Notes: generated from the letters alone by a model not told the origin. Shown: positions 27,893-36,804, counted from the stretch's first letter. The stretch is 64,000 nt of DNA from Fen-1298 sp963833465 (GCA_963833465.1 CAWHXW010000004.1:1194018-1258017), one strand, 5' to 3'. Translations and numbers: made by a program.

Positions 27893-29164
27893 ATGGATAA
27901 AGAACTATTCTCCAATGGAAAAAAGAAAACCCTGAAACCTGAAACTCTTATGATGGGTTATGCATACAAACCTGAATGGTCGGAAGGAGCCGTGAAGTGC
28001 CCCATCTTTCAGACATCCACTTTTGTTTTTGAAAATTCAAAGGACGGAAAAGAGTTTTTTGAAATTGAGCATGGCATTCGCGAACCGGGCGAACATGGCG
28101 CAGGACTTATCTACAGCCGTATGAACAATCCGGATTTAGAAATTCTCGAAAATCGGCTCACAGTATGGGACAGTGCAGAAGCATGCGCCGTCTTTGACAG
28201 CGGCATGGCGGCAATTAGCACGACAATGTTAGAATTTCTCAGGCCGGGAGATTTTCTTCTTACAAGTGAGCCGATTTACGGCGGTACTGAACACCTCTTC
28301 GAAACTGTGCTGACAAAGTTCGGCGTCAGGACGATTAATTTTGGTGTTCAACATAATAGACAACAAATTATTAAATTAGTAGAGCAAGCAGGCGCCGCAG
28401 ATAAACTTCGAATAATTTTTCTTGAGACTCCAGCCAATCCAACCAACTGCCTTATCGACATCGAAATGTGCGTGGAAATTGCTAAATATTTTTCGACAAA
28501 AGAACACAAAGTAATTACTGCTTTAGACAACACATTTCTTGGACCTGTCTTTCAACATCCTATACTGCACGGAATTGATCTCGTTATTTACTCGGCGACA
28601 AAATATATCGGCGGCCATAGCGATGTTGTAGCAGGAGCATGTCTTGGTTCCAGAGAACTTATCAACCGCATCAAATCGCTGCGCAGCGTTCTTGGTTCAA
28701 TGGCAAGTCCATTGACAGGCTGGCTGTTAATGCGAAGTCTTGAAACTCTTAAGATGCGAATGACCACCGCAGCAAAGAGTGCACAGGAAATTGCCGAATG
28801 GCTTTCTTCACATCCGAAAATAGAAAAAGTATTGTACCTTGGGTTAATCAAAGAAAACGATCCGCAGTATACTATCTACAAAAAACAATGCCTTTCGCCA
28901 GGGGCAATGATCAGCTTCATTATAAAGGGCGATGAACAAGCGTCATTCCGATTTCTTGATTCACTCAAAATGGTAAAGCTTGCAGTCAGTTTGGGAGGAA
29001 CAGAATCGCTTGCCGAGCATCCAGCCGCAATGACACACTCTGCGGTAGAATCGGATAAGAGAAGGGAATTTGGAATCACAGAAAATCTTGTAAGACTTTC
29101 GGTCGGTGTTGAAGCGACAGAAGATATTATTTGGGATTTAGATCAAGCATTAGCTCAAATCTAA
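27893..29164 (+). CDS. Cystathionine gamma-synthase / methionine gamma-lyase family PLP enzyme
   Basis: A 423-residue Cys/Met-metabolism PLP enzyme. Seen are the substrate-loop Tyr and Arg in LIYSRMNNPDLEILE, AVFDSGMAAIS (PLP phosphate), FLETPANPTN, TALDNTFLGP and the Schiff-base Lys in YSATKYIGGHSDVV near residue 237, ending with SLGGTESLAEHPA and LVRLSVGVE. The slight extension around HGIREPGEHGAG after the N-terminal strand resembles a methionine gamma-lyase or cystathionine gamma-synthase subfamily, and sequence alone does not decide between synthesis and degradation. GAGG precedes the ATG. Its position after serC suggests sulfur-amino-acid metabolism linked to serine. Confidence 0.85.
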   Translation: MDKELFSNGKKKTLKPETLMMGYAYKPEWSEGAVKCPIFQTSTFVFENSKDGKEFFEIEHGIREPGEHGAGLIYSRMNNPDLEILENRLTVWDSAEACAVFDSGMAAISTTMLEFLRPGDFLLTSEPIYGGTEHLFETVLTKFGVRTINFGVQHNRQQIIKLVEQAGAADKLRIIFLETPANPTNCLIDIEMCVEIAKYFSTKEHKVITALDNTFLGPVFQHPILHGIDLVIYSATKYIGGHSDVVAGACLGSRELINRIKSLRSVLGSMASPLTGWLLMRSLETLKMRMTTAAKSAQEIAEWLSSHPKIEKVLYLGLIKENDPQYTIYKKQCLSPGAMISFIIKGDEQASFRFLDSLKMVKLAVSLGGTESLAEHPAAMTHSAVESDKRREFGITENLVRLSVGVEATEDIIWDLDQALAQI

Positions 29165-29269
29165 CACCCAATAACTTTATTATTTCTCTTTCAAGAATTT
29201 ATTGCACGTTTTGTGCTTATAATTTTCAAGTTCCGGTTTCTATTTGTTGTAAAAAATGCCTGGAAAATA

Positions 29270-30562
29270 TCAATAAACAATTTGTTTTCCTGTTGCTCGG
29301 TCGAGTTCATATATACTTAAAACGAAATGGTGTAATGCTTGTAAGTTAGTTAACTTTGATTCTGATTCAGCTGTTTCTGCATCCAACAAATCCAAATTTG
29401 TAACCGATCCTGTTTCGTAACGTGTTCGTGCAATTGTTACGGCTTCATGCGCTTGTTTTAATTGCACTTCAGAGATTTGCACTTTTTCAATAGCAGCTTG
29501 AACATCTGCCACTGCTTGTTCTACGTCGGAACGAACCTGCTGCTCAACATCTTGATTATGCGCTTGCTCTGCTTGAACAGAAGCTTGTGCTTCTTCTTCC
29601 TGATAACTCACTCTCCCGCCATCAAACAAAGGTACTCGTGCTTGCACACCCCACATCCAATTTCCGCGCAGTGCATAAATATTAGGTTCATATCCATTTT
29701 TGAAACCGTACGTTACATTAATATTGACCGATGGCATATTACCGAGGGAACTTAATTTCTTCTGCAACCGTGCAGATTGTTCTGCATCGCGCGCAAGTTT
29801 TATTTCAGGTCGCTGTTGCGTTGCAATTTGTATAAGCGAATCAATGTTCATCGATACAAGAGATTGTTCAAATGAGCCTCGAATAAGAAGCGGGGTATTA
29901 GGTTGAAGATTAAGAAGTTGACGTAGTACCGATTCCTGTTTCTGAAGTGAATTAAGAATTTCCACTTTTTGATTTTGCGATGCAGCAACATGTACTTGTG
30001 TTGTCAGTACATCAAAATTTGTTGCACTTCCTGCAGAAACTCTTTTCTGAGTCAATTCGATATGTTGATTAAGTGCTTCAATTTGTTCTTCTTGTACCAA
30101 TAAGCTTTTTCTTAACAAAACTATCGTATAGAATGTGCGGATAGTTCGCAATGTTAGATTACTTTTTGTCAATTCAACTATATCACGTGAGTTCTGAACC
30201 TTTGATTGATTTAGTTCTACATTTGCATTTGTTTTCCCAAAATCATAGACATCATATCTTCCAATGACGTGTGCATCATAATTATCTGCGGGAGCCAAAA
30301 TAAGATTTTGACCGCCAAAAAAGAAAGCAGGCAAAGGGCTGATATGTACATAATCAGCTTCAGTTAACACATCTGGGAGCCTGGCGCTCGAAGCTTGCGA
30401 CGTACGAGCTTCTGCTGCACGAGTATTTGCCAATGCTTGTTCTATTGCTGGATGGATTTTAAGTACCTGTTGAACAGCTTGCTCCACTGTCAATGAATCT
30501 TGCGCACCTGCAATGTTAACAAATAGTAGAAGGATTGAACCTAACGTACTCATCAATTTCAT
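29270..30562 (-). CDS. TolC-family outer-membrane efflux protein
   Basis: A 430-residue outer-membrane factor. The signal peptide ends at about residue 20 (VNIAGAQDS). Two homologous halves of long helices and short strands follow, with the family landmarks PAIEQALANTRAAEAR, YDVYDFGKTNANV, and GSATNFDVL in the first half, mirrored by WGVQARVPLFDGGRV and GSVTNLDLLDAE in the second. As a trimer it would form the channel for the MFS pump and membrane-fusion protein encoded just upstream. It is the last gene of the operon and converges on the PLP-enzyme gene. Confidence 0.92.
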   Translation of the reverse strand: MKLMSTLGSILLLFVNIAGAQDSLTVEQAVQQVLKIHPAIEQALANTRAAEARTSQASSARLPDVLTEADYVHISPLPAFFFGGQNLILAPADNYDAHVIGRYDVYDFGKTNANVELNQSKVQNSRDIVELTKSNLTLRTIRTFYTIVLLRKSLLVQEEQIEALNQHIELTQKRVSAGSATNFDVLTTQVHVAASQNQKVEILNSLQKQESVLRQLLNLQPNTPLLIRGSFEQSLVSMNIDSLIQIATQQRPEIKLARDAEQSARLQKKLSSLGNMPSVNINVTYGFKNGYEPNIYALRGNWMWGVQARVPLFDGGRVSYQEEEAQASVQAEQAHNQDVEQQVRSDVEQAVADVQAAIEKVQISEVQLKQAHEAVTIARTRYETGSVTNLDLLDAETAESESKLTNLQALHHFVLSIYELDRATGKQIVY

Positions 30563-30603
30563 AATTTAATATCCTTGATTTACATTTTTCGAAATAACCT
30601 TCA

Positions 30604-32226
30604 TCATTCTGCTACAATAAAATCTTCAGATTTATCCCGCTTCTTGACGCGAAGGAAAATAATTGGAACAAGCGCAGCAATTGTAATCATAGATGCTATC
30701 ATAAAATCATCACCAACAGCGCGAATGAACGACTGTGTTGCAATATGCGATGCAATTAAAGAGGTCGCGCGCATCGAAGCGAGAGTTTGATTCCCTGCTA
30801 ATGCATTCATACTAAAGTGTGTTAAGTTTTGTGCAACAGCGCGGTAAGCATCCGATTGCGGGTTCACTACCTGGCTATAGGTTGCCATATGATATATGGT
30901 ACGTCGCAGCAATAATGTACTCATAAAAGCAATTCCAAAACTTCCGCCCAATTGCCGAATGATGTTATACAACCCGGATGCCTGTCCGATTTTATGCCTT
31001 GGGACATTCGACAGTGCTGTCGTAGAAAGCGGCGTAAACATTAATCCCATTCCAAATCCGCGAATATACAATGCAAGCATAATTTGATGATGTTCTGAGA
31101 AAAGAGATAATGAACTATTGATAAACAGACTGCTTGCCAGTAGTATTATGCCAATACCAGCTGGAATTCGCGGGTCAACTTTGTCCGATAATATTCCGGA
31201 AATTGGAGCAGTAACTGCTTGAAGAATTCCAACCGGCAGAAATAGCGAACCAGCTTGAAATGCCGTATATCCAAGTGACTGCTGAAGGTATATCGGAAGC
31301 AGGAATGTGCTGCCGAACATCCCAAATCCAAAAATGAACAGAATTCCGTTTGCTACGCTAAAATTAAAATCCTTAAATAAACTTAAGTCAATTAAAGGAT
31401 GCTCGACGGTCAATTCTGTTACAAAGAAAATTATCAATGAGATGGCAGCAATCACAAAGCAAGAAGTAATAAAAGGTGATGTCCATCCACCGGTATTCCA
31501 AGAAGCATTACCATCAGTCAATGCTAAGAGCAGTGAGCAGAGGAATATAGCCATTGAAATAAATCCGATAATGTCAAATGATCGTATGCGTTCAGTTTTA
31601 TATTCCCGTTGAATCACAGTTGTAGCAAATAGACCAATGATTCCCACTGGAACGTTAACATTAAAGATTGCATTCCAATTAATTGTATCAATTAAATATC
31701 CTCCAATCATAGGTCCAAGCGAGACCGATGCTGCGGCAGCTATAGACCAAAATCCAATAGCAACACCGCGCTGTCGCGCAGGAAATTCCCGAGTAATAAT
31801 GGCCATTCCTGTCGGCATAATTAATCCGGCACCGCTTGCTTGAACAATTCTAAACAGAATAAGTACGTTTTCATTCCATGCAAGGCCGCATAAAAATGAA
31901 CCCAATGTAAATAAAAAGAGCGCAGAAAAATATGTGCGTTTATATCCAAAATGATCCGCGATCCAACCGGATGTTGGAAGCATAACTGCCAAAACAAGCA
32001 TATATGCAGTGACTATCCATTCCACTTTATCCACAGTGATTCCAAATGAAGCCATGATTTTAGATAAGGATACATCAACAATTGTTGCATCGAGAACTGC
32101 CATGAATGTTCCGATCATGACGTTTGCCAATACCCACCAGCGGTATGAAGTGTGTTCGTGATGCAGCGATGGTACGTAATTAACAAATCCTTGTTTCAAA
32201 CGATGAGTATTTCGAAAAAACGTCAT
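30604..32226 (-). CDS. DHA2-family MFS drug exporter (EmrB/QacA type)
   Basis: A 540-residue transporter with 14 predicted TM helices. Motif D1 at the N-terminus reads MAVLDATIVDVSL, followed by motif A-like GWIADHFGYKRTY and motif C-like GPMIGGYLIDTINWNAIFNVNVPVG, all features of the DHA2 group. It would extrude hydrophobic compounds using the proton gradient, through the HlyD-type adaptor and TolC channel. Its ATG overlaps the stop codon of the adaptor gene by one base (TAATG), so the two are translationally coupled. Confidence 0.93.
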   Translation of the reverse strand: MTFFRNTHRLKQGFVNYVPSLHHEHTSYRWWVLANVMIGTFMAVLDATIVDVSLSKIMASFGITVDKVEWIVTAYMLVLAVMLPTSGWIADHFGYKRTYFSALFLFTLGSFLCGLAWNENVLILFRIVQASGAGLIMPTGMAIITREFPARQRGVAIGFWSIAAAASVSLGPMIGGYLIDTINWNAIFNVNVPVGIIGLFATTVIQREYKTERIRSFDIIGFISMAIFLCSLLLALTDGNASWNTGGWTSPFITSCFVIAAISLIIFFVTELTVEHPLIDLSLFKDFNFSVANGILFIFGFGMFGSTFLLPIYLQQSLGYTAFQAGSLFLPVGILQAVTAPISGILSDKVDPRIPAGIGIILLASSLFINSSLSLFSEHHQIMLALYIRGFGMGLMFTPLSTTALSNVPRHKIGQASGLYNIIRQLGGSFGIAFMSTLLLRRTIYHMATYSQVVNPQSDAYRAVAQNLTHFSMNALAGNQTLASMRATSLIASHIATQSFIRAVGDDFMIASMITIAALVPIIFLRVKKRDKSEDFIVAE

Positions 32227-33242
32227 TATCGGACTTTCACTTTTACTTCAACAGACATACCAGGAAGTAAATTAACTTGCCGCTGATGAATGCTGTCTAT
32301 TTGTTCAACGGAAATTTTTATCGGAACACGCTGTGTTACTTTTGTAAAATTTCCGGAAGCATTATTTGGAGGAATCAAAGAAAATTGTGATGCGGTATTA
32401 GATCCCAGACGAATAATTGTTCCTAAAAATTTCACATTAGGATACGTATCCACACTAATATCAACTTTATCGCCAAGACGCAATGCTCCTAAGCCTGTTT
32501 CCTCCAAATTTGCAGTTATCCAGACATTTTTCACATCATAAATAGTAAAAATTGATTGCGCTGGCTGGACAACATCGCCGGTAAGAACCCATCGTTTTGA
32601 AATTACGCCTGCCATTGGCGATTCAATAACTGTGTTTTTCAATTGTGTTTGGATTACTCCAAGTTGAGATTCTGCTGAAACAACCTGCGCATTTGCAATA
32701 TTAAGTCGAGCTTGGTTAGACGAGAATTCACTTTGAGCATGATCATATTGTTCTTTCGGAATAATATTCTGGTTAAATTGTGTCGAAGCCCGTTGAAAGT
32801 CCAACTGCGCTTTTTCCAGATTGACTTTTGCCAGCGTAATATTTTCGCGTGCAAATGAGAGTGAAGCTTTTGCTTGTGCTTCCTGTGCGCGTAAATCACT
32901 ATCGTCGAGCCGTACCAAGATTTGCCCTTGCTTTACAGAATCGCCTTCGTCGGCTGTTAAAAGATTAATTCGTCCAAGTATTTTTGAACTTACCGAAACT
33001 CGGTCTGCATCAATATATGCATCGTCTGTCGATACATAATCGCGGATCTGTATGTAGTATTGCCAGGAGAAGATTGAGATTGCAAGGACAATTAAAAACA
33101 GTGGAATGACTGCCTTAGCATTTCTGTATAGAGGAACGGCTTCAATGGATTCTTCTTCGCCATTTTCTTTGTCGGGTTTTATTCTCTGCGATGTTTCTAA
33201 TGCTGATTCTTGATGAATATTCTTGTCGTCTTTCTGTTGCAT
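32226..33242 (-). CDS. HlyD/EmrA-family membrane-fusion adaptor
   Basis: A 338-residue periplasmic adaptor anchored by one N-terminal TM (VIPLFLIVLAISIFSWQYYI, about residues 49-68). The lipoyl halves are visible at YVSTDDAYIDADRVSVSSKILGRI and VIESPMAGVISKRWVLTGDVV, separated by a coiled-coil hairpin with Ala/Gln-rich helices. The beta-barrel region follows (VWITANLEETGLGALRLGDKVDI). The N-terminus up to residue 48 is charged and cytoplasmic. Together with the MFS exporter and TolC it forms a type I tripartite efflux system. AAAGGA precedes the ATG, and the gene follows tetR by 19 bases. Confidence 0.93.
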   Translation of the reverse strand: MQQKDDKNIHQESALETSQRIKPDKENGEEESIEAVPLYRNAKAVIPLFLIVLAISIFSWQYYIQIRDYVSTDDAYIDADRVSVSSKILGRINLLTADEGDSVKQGQILVRLDDSDLRAQEAQAKASLSFARENITLAKVNLEKAQLDFQRASTQFNQNIIPKEQYDHAQSEFSSNQARLNIANAQVVSAESQLGVIQTQLKNTVIESPMAGVISKRWVLTGDVVQPAQSIFTIYDVKNVWITANLEETGLGALRLGDKVDISVDTYPNVKFLGTIIRLGSNTASQFSLIPPNNASGNFTKVTQRVPIKISVEQIDSIHQRQVNLLPGMSVEVKVKVR

Positions 33243-33261
33243 GAAAGATTATCCTTTCTTT

Positions 33262-33873
33262 TTATTTTTTACTGATGCCGTGAAGAATGATCTCGGCAAA
33301 AAGAAGTGTGTCATGTGCATACGAAATACGATCAGCTTCGCCGATTGCATTTTGATCATACCCGCGGAAGAACCGAAGATGAAGTCCCTGAAAAATATGC
33401 AGGATCATTGATGCAATTTTTTGAGGATGATCAAGCCGAAACTCATTTTTCTTTTTTCCCTCTTGTAATATTTGCACAATTCGGTGCTGTTCCTGCTGAA
33501 TAAAATAGGTAAATAGATCCTTAAAAATTGGCTTGACTTCACTCCATCCTTGCTGATGAATGTTGCTTAAGTTATTCAACTGCTCTGTCAATTTGATACG
33601 AAGTCGGATATACTCCATAAATTTTTGACCGGCAGAAATATTATCCTCAATTACTGTTTGTATTTGGGATAGAAATTTATTTTGCTCATGCTGAACGACC
33701 GAACGGAAAATTGTCTCTTTTGTCGGGAAGTAATAATAGAGAGATGCCTTTGCCATGCCAATGTCTTCGGCGATCTCATCCATCGTTACCTTGGAATAAC
33801 CGTAAGCGGCAAAGCGGTGCTGTGCAGCTTGCAAAATAATTTTTTCTTTGTCTCTTGTGAGCTTTTCGTCCAC
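33262..33873 (-). CDS. TetR/AcrR-family repressor of the efflux operon
   Basis: A 203-residue TetR protein. The N-terminal HTH is clear: IILQAAQHRFAAYGYSKVTMDEIAEDIGMAKASLYYYFPTKE, and the long helical ligand-binding domain follows. I take the GTG at 33873 as the start, since AAGGA lies about six bases upstream; an upstream ATG at 33984 would add 37 residues that read like untranslated sequence and would run through the inverted repeat. It is the first gene of the tetR-adaptor-MFS-tolC unit, so it should autoregulate the whole operon, with an efflux substrate as probable inducer. Confidence 0.9.
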   Translation of the reverse strand: MDEKLTRDKEKIILQAAQHRFAAYGYSKVTMDEIAEDIGMAKASLYYYFPTKETIFRSVVQHEQNKFLSQIQTVIEDNISAGQKFMEYIRLRIKLTEQLNNLSNIHQQGWSEVKPIFKDLFTYFIQQEQHRIVQILQEGKKKNEFRLDHPQKIASMILHIFQGLHLRFFRGYDQNAIGEADRISYAHDTLLFAEIILHGISKK

Positions 33874-33880
33874 AATCGTC

Positions 33881-33911
33881 CTTTCGACTATATCAGTTAA
33901 ACAGTCGAAAG
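33881..33911 (-). promoter_or_regulatory. Perfect inverted repeat over the tetR leader, candidate TetR operator
   Basis: CTTTCGACT (33881-33889) and AGTCGAAAG (33903-33911) are exact complements around a 13-base spacer, a 31-base element of the size and shape of TetR operators. It lies 8 bases before the chosen GTG and touches the ribosome binding site, so a bound repressor would block transcription or early elongation of the operon. Direct evidence for binding is lacking; position and symmetry carry the call. Confidence 0.72.
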
Positions 33912-33964
33912 ATACGAAAAGTTCCCCGCATCTGCTATTAAAATATAGAATGTGGAATACGAAT

Positions 33965-34002
33965 AAAAAAAGGCAGCATCTCAAATTCAGATACCGCCTT
34001 TT
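33965..34002 (-). terminator. Rho-independent terminator of tpiA
   Basis: On the minus strand AAAAGGCGGTATCT (34002-33989) pairs along 14 positions with AGATGCTGCCTTTT (33981-33968), two of them G-U, closing a 7-base loop. The right arm runs into seven consecutive U (33965-33971). It begins 26 bases after the tpiA stop codon and separates tpiA from the efflux operon promoter. Confidence 0.88.
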
Positions 34003-34027
34003 ATTAATTAGATGAAATTATAAAAAC

Positions 34028-34786
34028 TTAAGCCGCTGATTCTACTATTGTGGCAAACGAATCAGCTTTTAAACAAGCACCGCCAACAAGCGCTCCATCA
34101 ATATCGGGTTGATGTAACAATTCTTTTGCATTCTCAGGTTTTACACTGCCGCCATATTGAATAACAACTTTTTCCGCAGTTGCTGAACTGTAAAATTTTG
34201 CAAGAAGTCCGCGAATAAGTTTGTGAACCTCCTGTGCTTGCTGGGGAGTTGCAACTTTACCGGTTCCAATCGCCCAAACAGGTTCATACGCAATAATCGA
34301 TTTCTCGATATCTACGGCTGAAATATCCTGCAAGCATCCTTTCACCTGTGTTGTTACAACCTGATCAGTGATATTTTTTTCTCGCTCTTCCAATGTTTCG
34401 CCGACACAAATTATTGGAATCAGTCCAGAAGCAAGCGCTTTCTTTGCTTTCTTGTTAATAAATTCATTCGTCTCTTTGAAATACTGCCGCCGCTCTGAAT
34501 GTCCGAGTATAACATATTGGCATCCAACAGATTTCAACATTTTCGGCGAGACTTCGCCCGTGAACGCTCCCTCATCTTCTGTATACATATTTTGCGCACC
34601 AAGCGTGATAGCACTGCCTTCAAGCAATTTATGCGCAAGTACAAGCGAAGTAAACGGCGGACATACAATCACCTTTACAACATTTGGCAATGTGGCAAGT
34701 TTTGATTTAAGACCATTCAAGAGTTCTGTCGACTCGTTCAAGTCTTTATACATTTTCCAGTTTCCAGCTATTACTTTGTTACGCAT
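34028..34786 (-). CDS. tpiA: Triosephosphate isomerase
   Basis: A 252-residue enzyme interconverting dihydroxyacetone phosphate and glyceraldehyde 3-phosphate in glycolysis and gluconeogenesis. All catalytic parts are present: Asn9 and Lys11 in GNWKMY, the His in ILGHSERR, the Glu in AYEPVWAIGTGK with loop 6 right after it, and the phosphate-binding QYGGSVKP and DGALVGGACL. Length is standard. AAAGGA lies six bases before the ATG. It is last in the gatB-four-helix-tpiA direction and followed by a good terminator. Confidence 0.97.
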   Translation of the reverse strand: MRNKVIAGNWKMYKDLNESTELLNGLKSKLATLPNVVKVIVCPPFTSLVLAHKLLEGSAITLGAQNMYTEDEGAFTGEVSPKMLKSVGCQYVILGHSERRQYFKETNEFINKKAKKALASGLIPIICVGETLEEREKNITDQVVTTQVKGCLQDISAVDIEKSIIAYEPVWAIGTGKVATPQQAQEVHKLIRGLLAKFYSSATAEKVVIQYGGSVKPENAKELLHQPDIDGALVGGACLKADSFATIVESAA

Positions 34787-34821
34787 TGTTGATCCTTTGT
34801 GTAAGTCTATGAATATGAAAA

Positions 34822-34877
34822 CTTATAAGTCTATGAGCCAGTGAGCCTATGAGTCATTGAGCCAATAAGCAGTTAAG
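34822..34877. repeat. Tandem degenerate octamer array, left side of the four-helix-bundle gene
   Basis: Seven adjacent 8-base units are readable on the plus strand: CTTATAAG, TCTATGAG, CCAGTGAG, CCTATGAG, TCATTGAG, CCAATAAG and CAGTTAAG. All end in AAG, TAAG or TGAG and most start with CC or TC. The array ends three bases before the stop codon of the gene and fills most of the space up to tpiA. A matching array of opposite orientation lies on the other side of the gene. Confidence 0.75.
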
Positions 34878-34880
34878 TAA

Positions 34881-35234
34881 TTATTTTAGTAAAGATTTCT
34901 TCAAACCATGCAACATAGCAATGATTTCATTAACAGAAGACAAGATTTGTTCATAATTCTCTTTGTCTATATAATCATTTGTAATAGCGATATCCAAGCA
35001 ACCGATACATTCAAAACCTGAGCGAATGGAGAAATCTAAGAAACGTGCAAATTCTTTTTTCGAGCTATTCCCTGCACCTTCCGCAATGTTAAGCACAATA
35101 GAGTCTGGTGCTCTACGAAATTGAGAGATCAAACCGAAAAGCTCATCCTTTGGAAAACTCTTCGTGGTCTTTCTAACTACCTTTGAGAAGTCAAGCGCTT
35201 TTTGATAGACGTGCAATGTCCAAAACTTTTCCAT
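34881..35234 (-). CDS. Four-helix-bundle (S23 / 23S intervening-sequence type) protein
   Basis: A 117-residue, fully helical protein matching the family first described in 23S rRNA intervening sequences: VYQKALDF near the start, TKSFPKDELFGLISQFRRAPDSIVLNIAEG in the middle, and the EFARFLDFSIRSGFECIGCLDIA stretch. Members are small pentameric bundles, some associated with retroelement (DGR) accessory proteins, but most have no known role. Here it is inserted as a single gene between gatB and tpiA, framed on both sides by tandem octamer repeats, and no reverse transcriptase or rRNA sequence is nearby. No good ribosome binding site precedes the ATG. Confidence 0.88.
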   Translation of the reverse strand: MEKFWTLHVYQKALDFSKVVRKTTKSFPKDELFGLISQFRRAPDSIVLNIAEGAGNSSKKEFARFLDFSIRSGFECIGCLDIAITNDYIDKENYEQILSSVNEIIAMLHGLKKSLLK

Positions 35235-35251
35235 AGATTTACTTATCTTTA

Positions 35252-35283
35252 CTCGTCGGCTTAATGGCTATTAGGCTCAACCG
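35252..35283. repeat. Tandem degenerate octamer array, right side of the four-helix-bundle gene
   Basis: Read on the minus strand the four units are CGGTTGAG, CCTAATAG, CCATTAAG and CCGACGAG, the same pattern as in the left array but inverted. The best-matching 22-base blocks (34842-34863 and the complement of 35258-35279) agree at 18 positions. The gatB stop codon (35277-35279) is formed inside the first unit. Confidence 0.72.
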
Positions 35284-36740
35284 CTTATTCCAAGTTTCCG
35301 TTGTAAAACCTCGTTCACCACCTTCGGATTTGCTTTTCCTTTCATTGCTTTCATTATCTGACCGACAAAGAAACCGAATACCTGCTGTTTTCCACTTTTA
35401 TATTGCTCTACTTGTCCCTGATTGTTCGCAAGAATTTCATCTATCACTTTTTCAATCGCCGATTCATCACTTACCTGTATCAAACCTTTTTTCTCGACTA
35501 TAGCTTTTGGCGATTCTTTAGTCTTCAGCATTTCTTCGAAAACATCTTTGGCAATCTTGCCGCTGATAGTACCATCAATAATAAGGTTGATCATGTCGGA
35601 AAGATTCTTTGGAGAAATAGGAAAATCTGATACAGAAATATGCTGATCATTAACAACGCGAAGGACATCAACCATCGTCCAATTGCTCGCAATTTTATAT
35701 GCCTCTTCGTTTTTTATTTTTAAGTTCAAAATAATTCCATCAAAATAGTCTGCTAGTTCACGATCGCCTGTAAGAATGCTGGCGTCGTATTTAGGTAATT
35801 TGAATTCGTTGATATAACGATCGCAGCGAACTTTTGGCAGTTCCGGCAATTTCGCTTTGACATCATCAATCCAGGTTTGATTCACCAGTACCGGAACCAA
35901 ATCAGGGTCGGGGAAGTAGCGATAGTCATGAGCTTCTTCTTTTGAACGCATCGGAATGCAAATCCCTTTATCAGAATCCCATAACAAGGTTTGCTGAACT
36001 ATGTTTTCTCCGTTTTCGAGCGCATCAATTTGACGGTTAATTTCATATTCTAAAGCCTTCTCGACAAAACGGAATGAATTCAAATTCTTTACTTCCAACT
36101 TAGTGCCTAATTTCGTTTCGCCTTTTTTTCGGACAGAAACGTTTGCATCACACCGAAGACTCCCTTCCTCCATATTGCCGTCACAAATGCCGAGATATGT
36201 TACAAGTTGACGAATCATGTATAGATATTGATATGCCTCGTGCGGAGTATGCATGTCAGGTTCACTGACAATTTCGATGAGTGGAACACCGCAACGATTT
36301 ACATCCACCAATGTATCAACGTCCTGATCATGAATCGACTTGCCAGCATCTTCTTCCATGTGAATACGCGTTATGCCGATCCTCCGTGTGGTTCCATCTT
36401 TCAATTCGACATTAAGCCAGCCGTTCGCGCAAATCGGTTCTTCATATTGTGAAATCTGGTACCCTTTTGGAAGATCGGGATAGAAATAATTTTTTCTGGC
36501 AAAAATAGATTTTGGCGCAATATTGCAATTTGTAGCCAGCCCCATTTTCATAATGAACTCAACAAGATTCTTATTCAAAACAGGAAGCACCCCTGGCATA
36601 CCAAGACAGACTGGGCAAACATTTGAATTTGGATCATTTCCAAATTTTGTTGAACAACTGCAAAATGCTTTTGACTTAGTTAATAATTGTGCATGGACTT
36701 CAAGTCCAATCACGGGTTCGTATTTTTCATTCCAAGCCAT
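35277..36740 (-). CDS. gatB: Asp-tRNA(Asn)/Glu-tRNA(Gln) amidotransferase subunit B
   Basis: A 487-residue GatB that, with GatA and GatC, converts misacylated Glu-tRNA(Gln) and Asp-tRNA(Asn) to the cognate aminoacyl-tRNAs. Signatures are PVIGLEVHAQL at the N-terminus, CPVCLGMPGVLPVLN, RKNYFYPDLPKGYQISQYE, and LRCDANVSVR; the YqeY-like tRNA-binding tail ends in NEVLQRKLG. Length is normal. The last codons lie against the octamer array of the four-helix-bundle gene, whose insertion supplies the TGA. gatA and gatC are not in this window. Confidence 0.97.
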   Translation of the reverse strand: MAWNEKYEPVIGLEVHAQLLTKSKAFCSCSTKFGNDPNSNVCPVCLGMPGVLPVLNKNLVEFIMKMGLATNCNIAPKSIFARKNYFYPDLPKGYQISQYEEPICANGWLNVELKDGTTRRIGITRIHMEEDAGKSIHDQDVDTLVDVNRCGVPLIEIVSEPDMHTPHEAYQYLYMIRQLVTYLGICDGNMEEGSLRCDANVSVRKKGETKLGTKLEVKNLNSFRFVEKALEYEINRQIDALENGENIVQQTLLWDSDKGICIPMRSKEEAHDYRYFPDPDLVPVLVNQTWIDDVKAKLPELPKVRCDRYINEFKLPKYDASILTGDRELADYFDGIILNLKIKNEEAYKIASNWTMVDVLRVVNDQHISVSDFPISPKNLSDMINLIIDGTISGKIAKDVFEEMLKTKESPKAIVEKKGLIQVSDESAIEKVIDEILANNQGQVEQYKSGKQQVFGFFVGQIMKAMKGKANPKVVNEVLQRKLGISG

Positions 36741-36804
36741 AGTATTCGATTAAAAAGTATAAAATGAAAAAAGAAGAATTAGCTATTGAAAACTGACAAC
36801 TACT

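Noticed and set aside
34822..34877. Octamer array considered as a CRISPR
   Set aside because: Units are 8 bases, adjacent without spacers and degenerate; there are no cas genes nearby.
34881..35234. Four-helix-bundle gene as part of a 23S rRNA intervening sequence or a diversity-generating retroelement
   Set aside because: No rRNA sequence flanks it and no reverse transcriptase, template repeat or variable repeat is present in the window.
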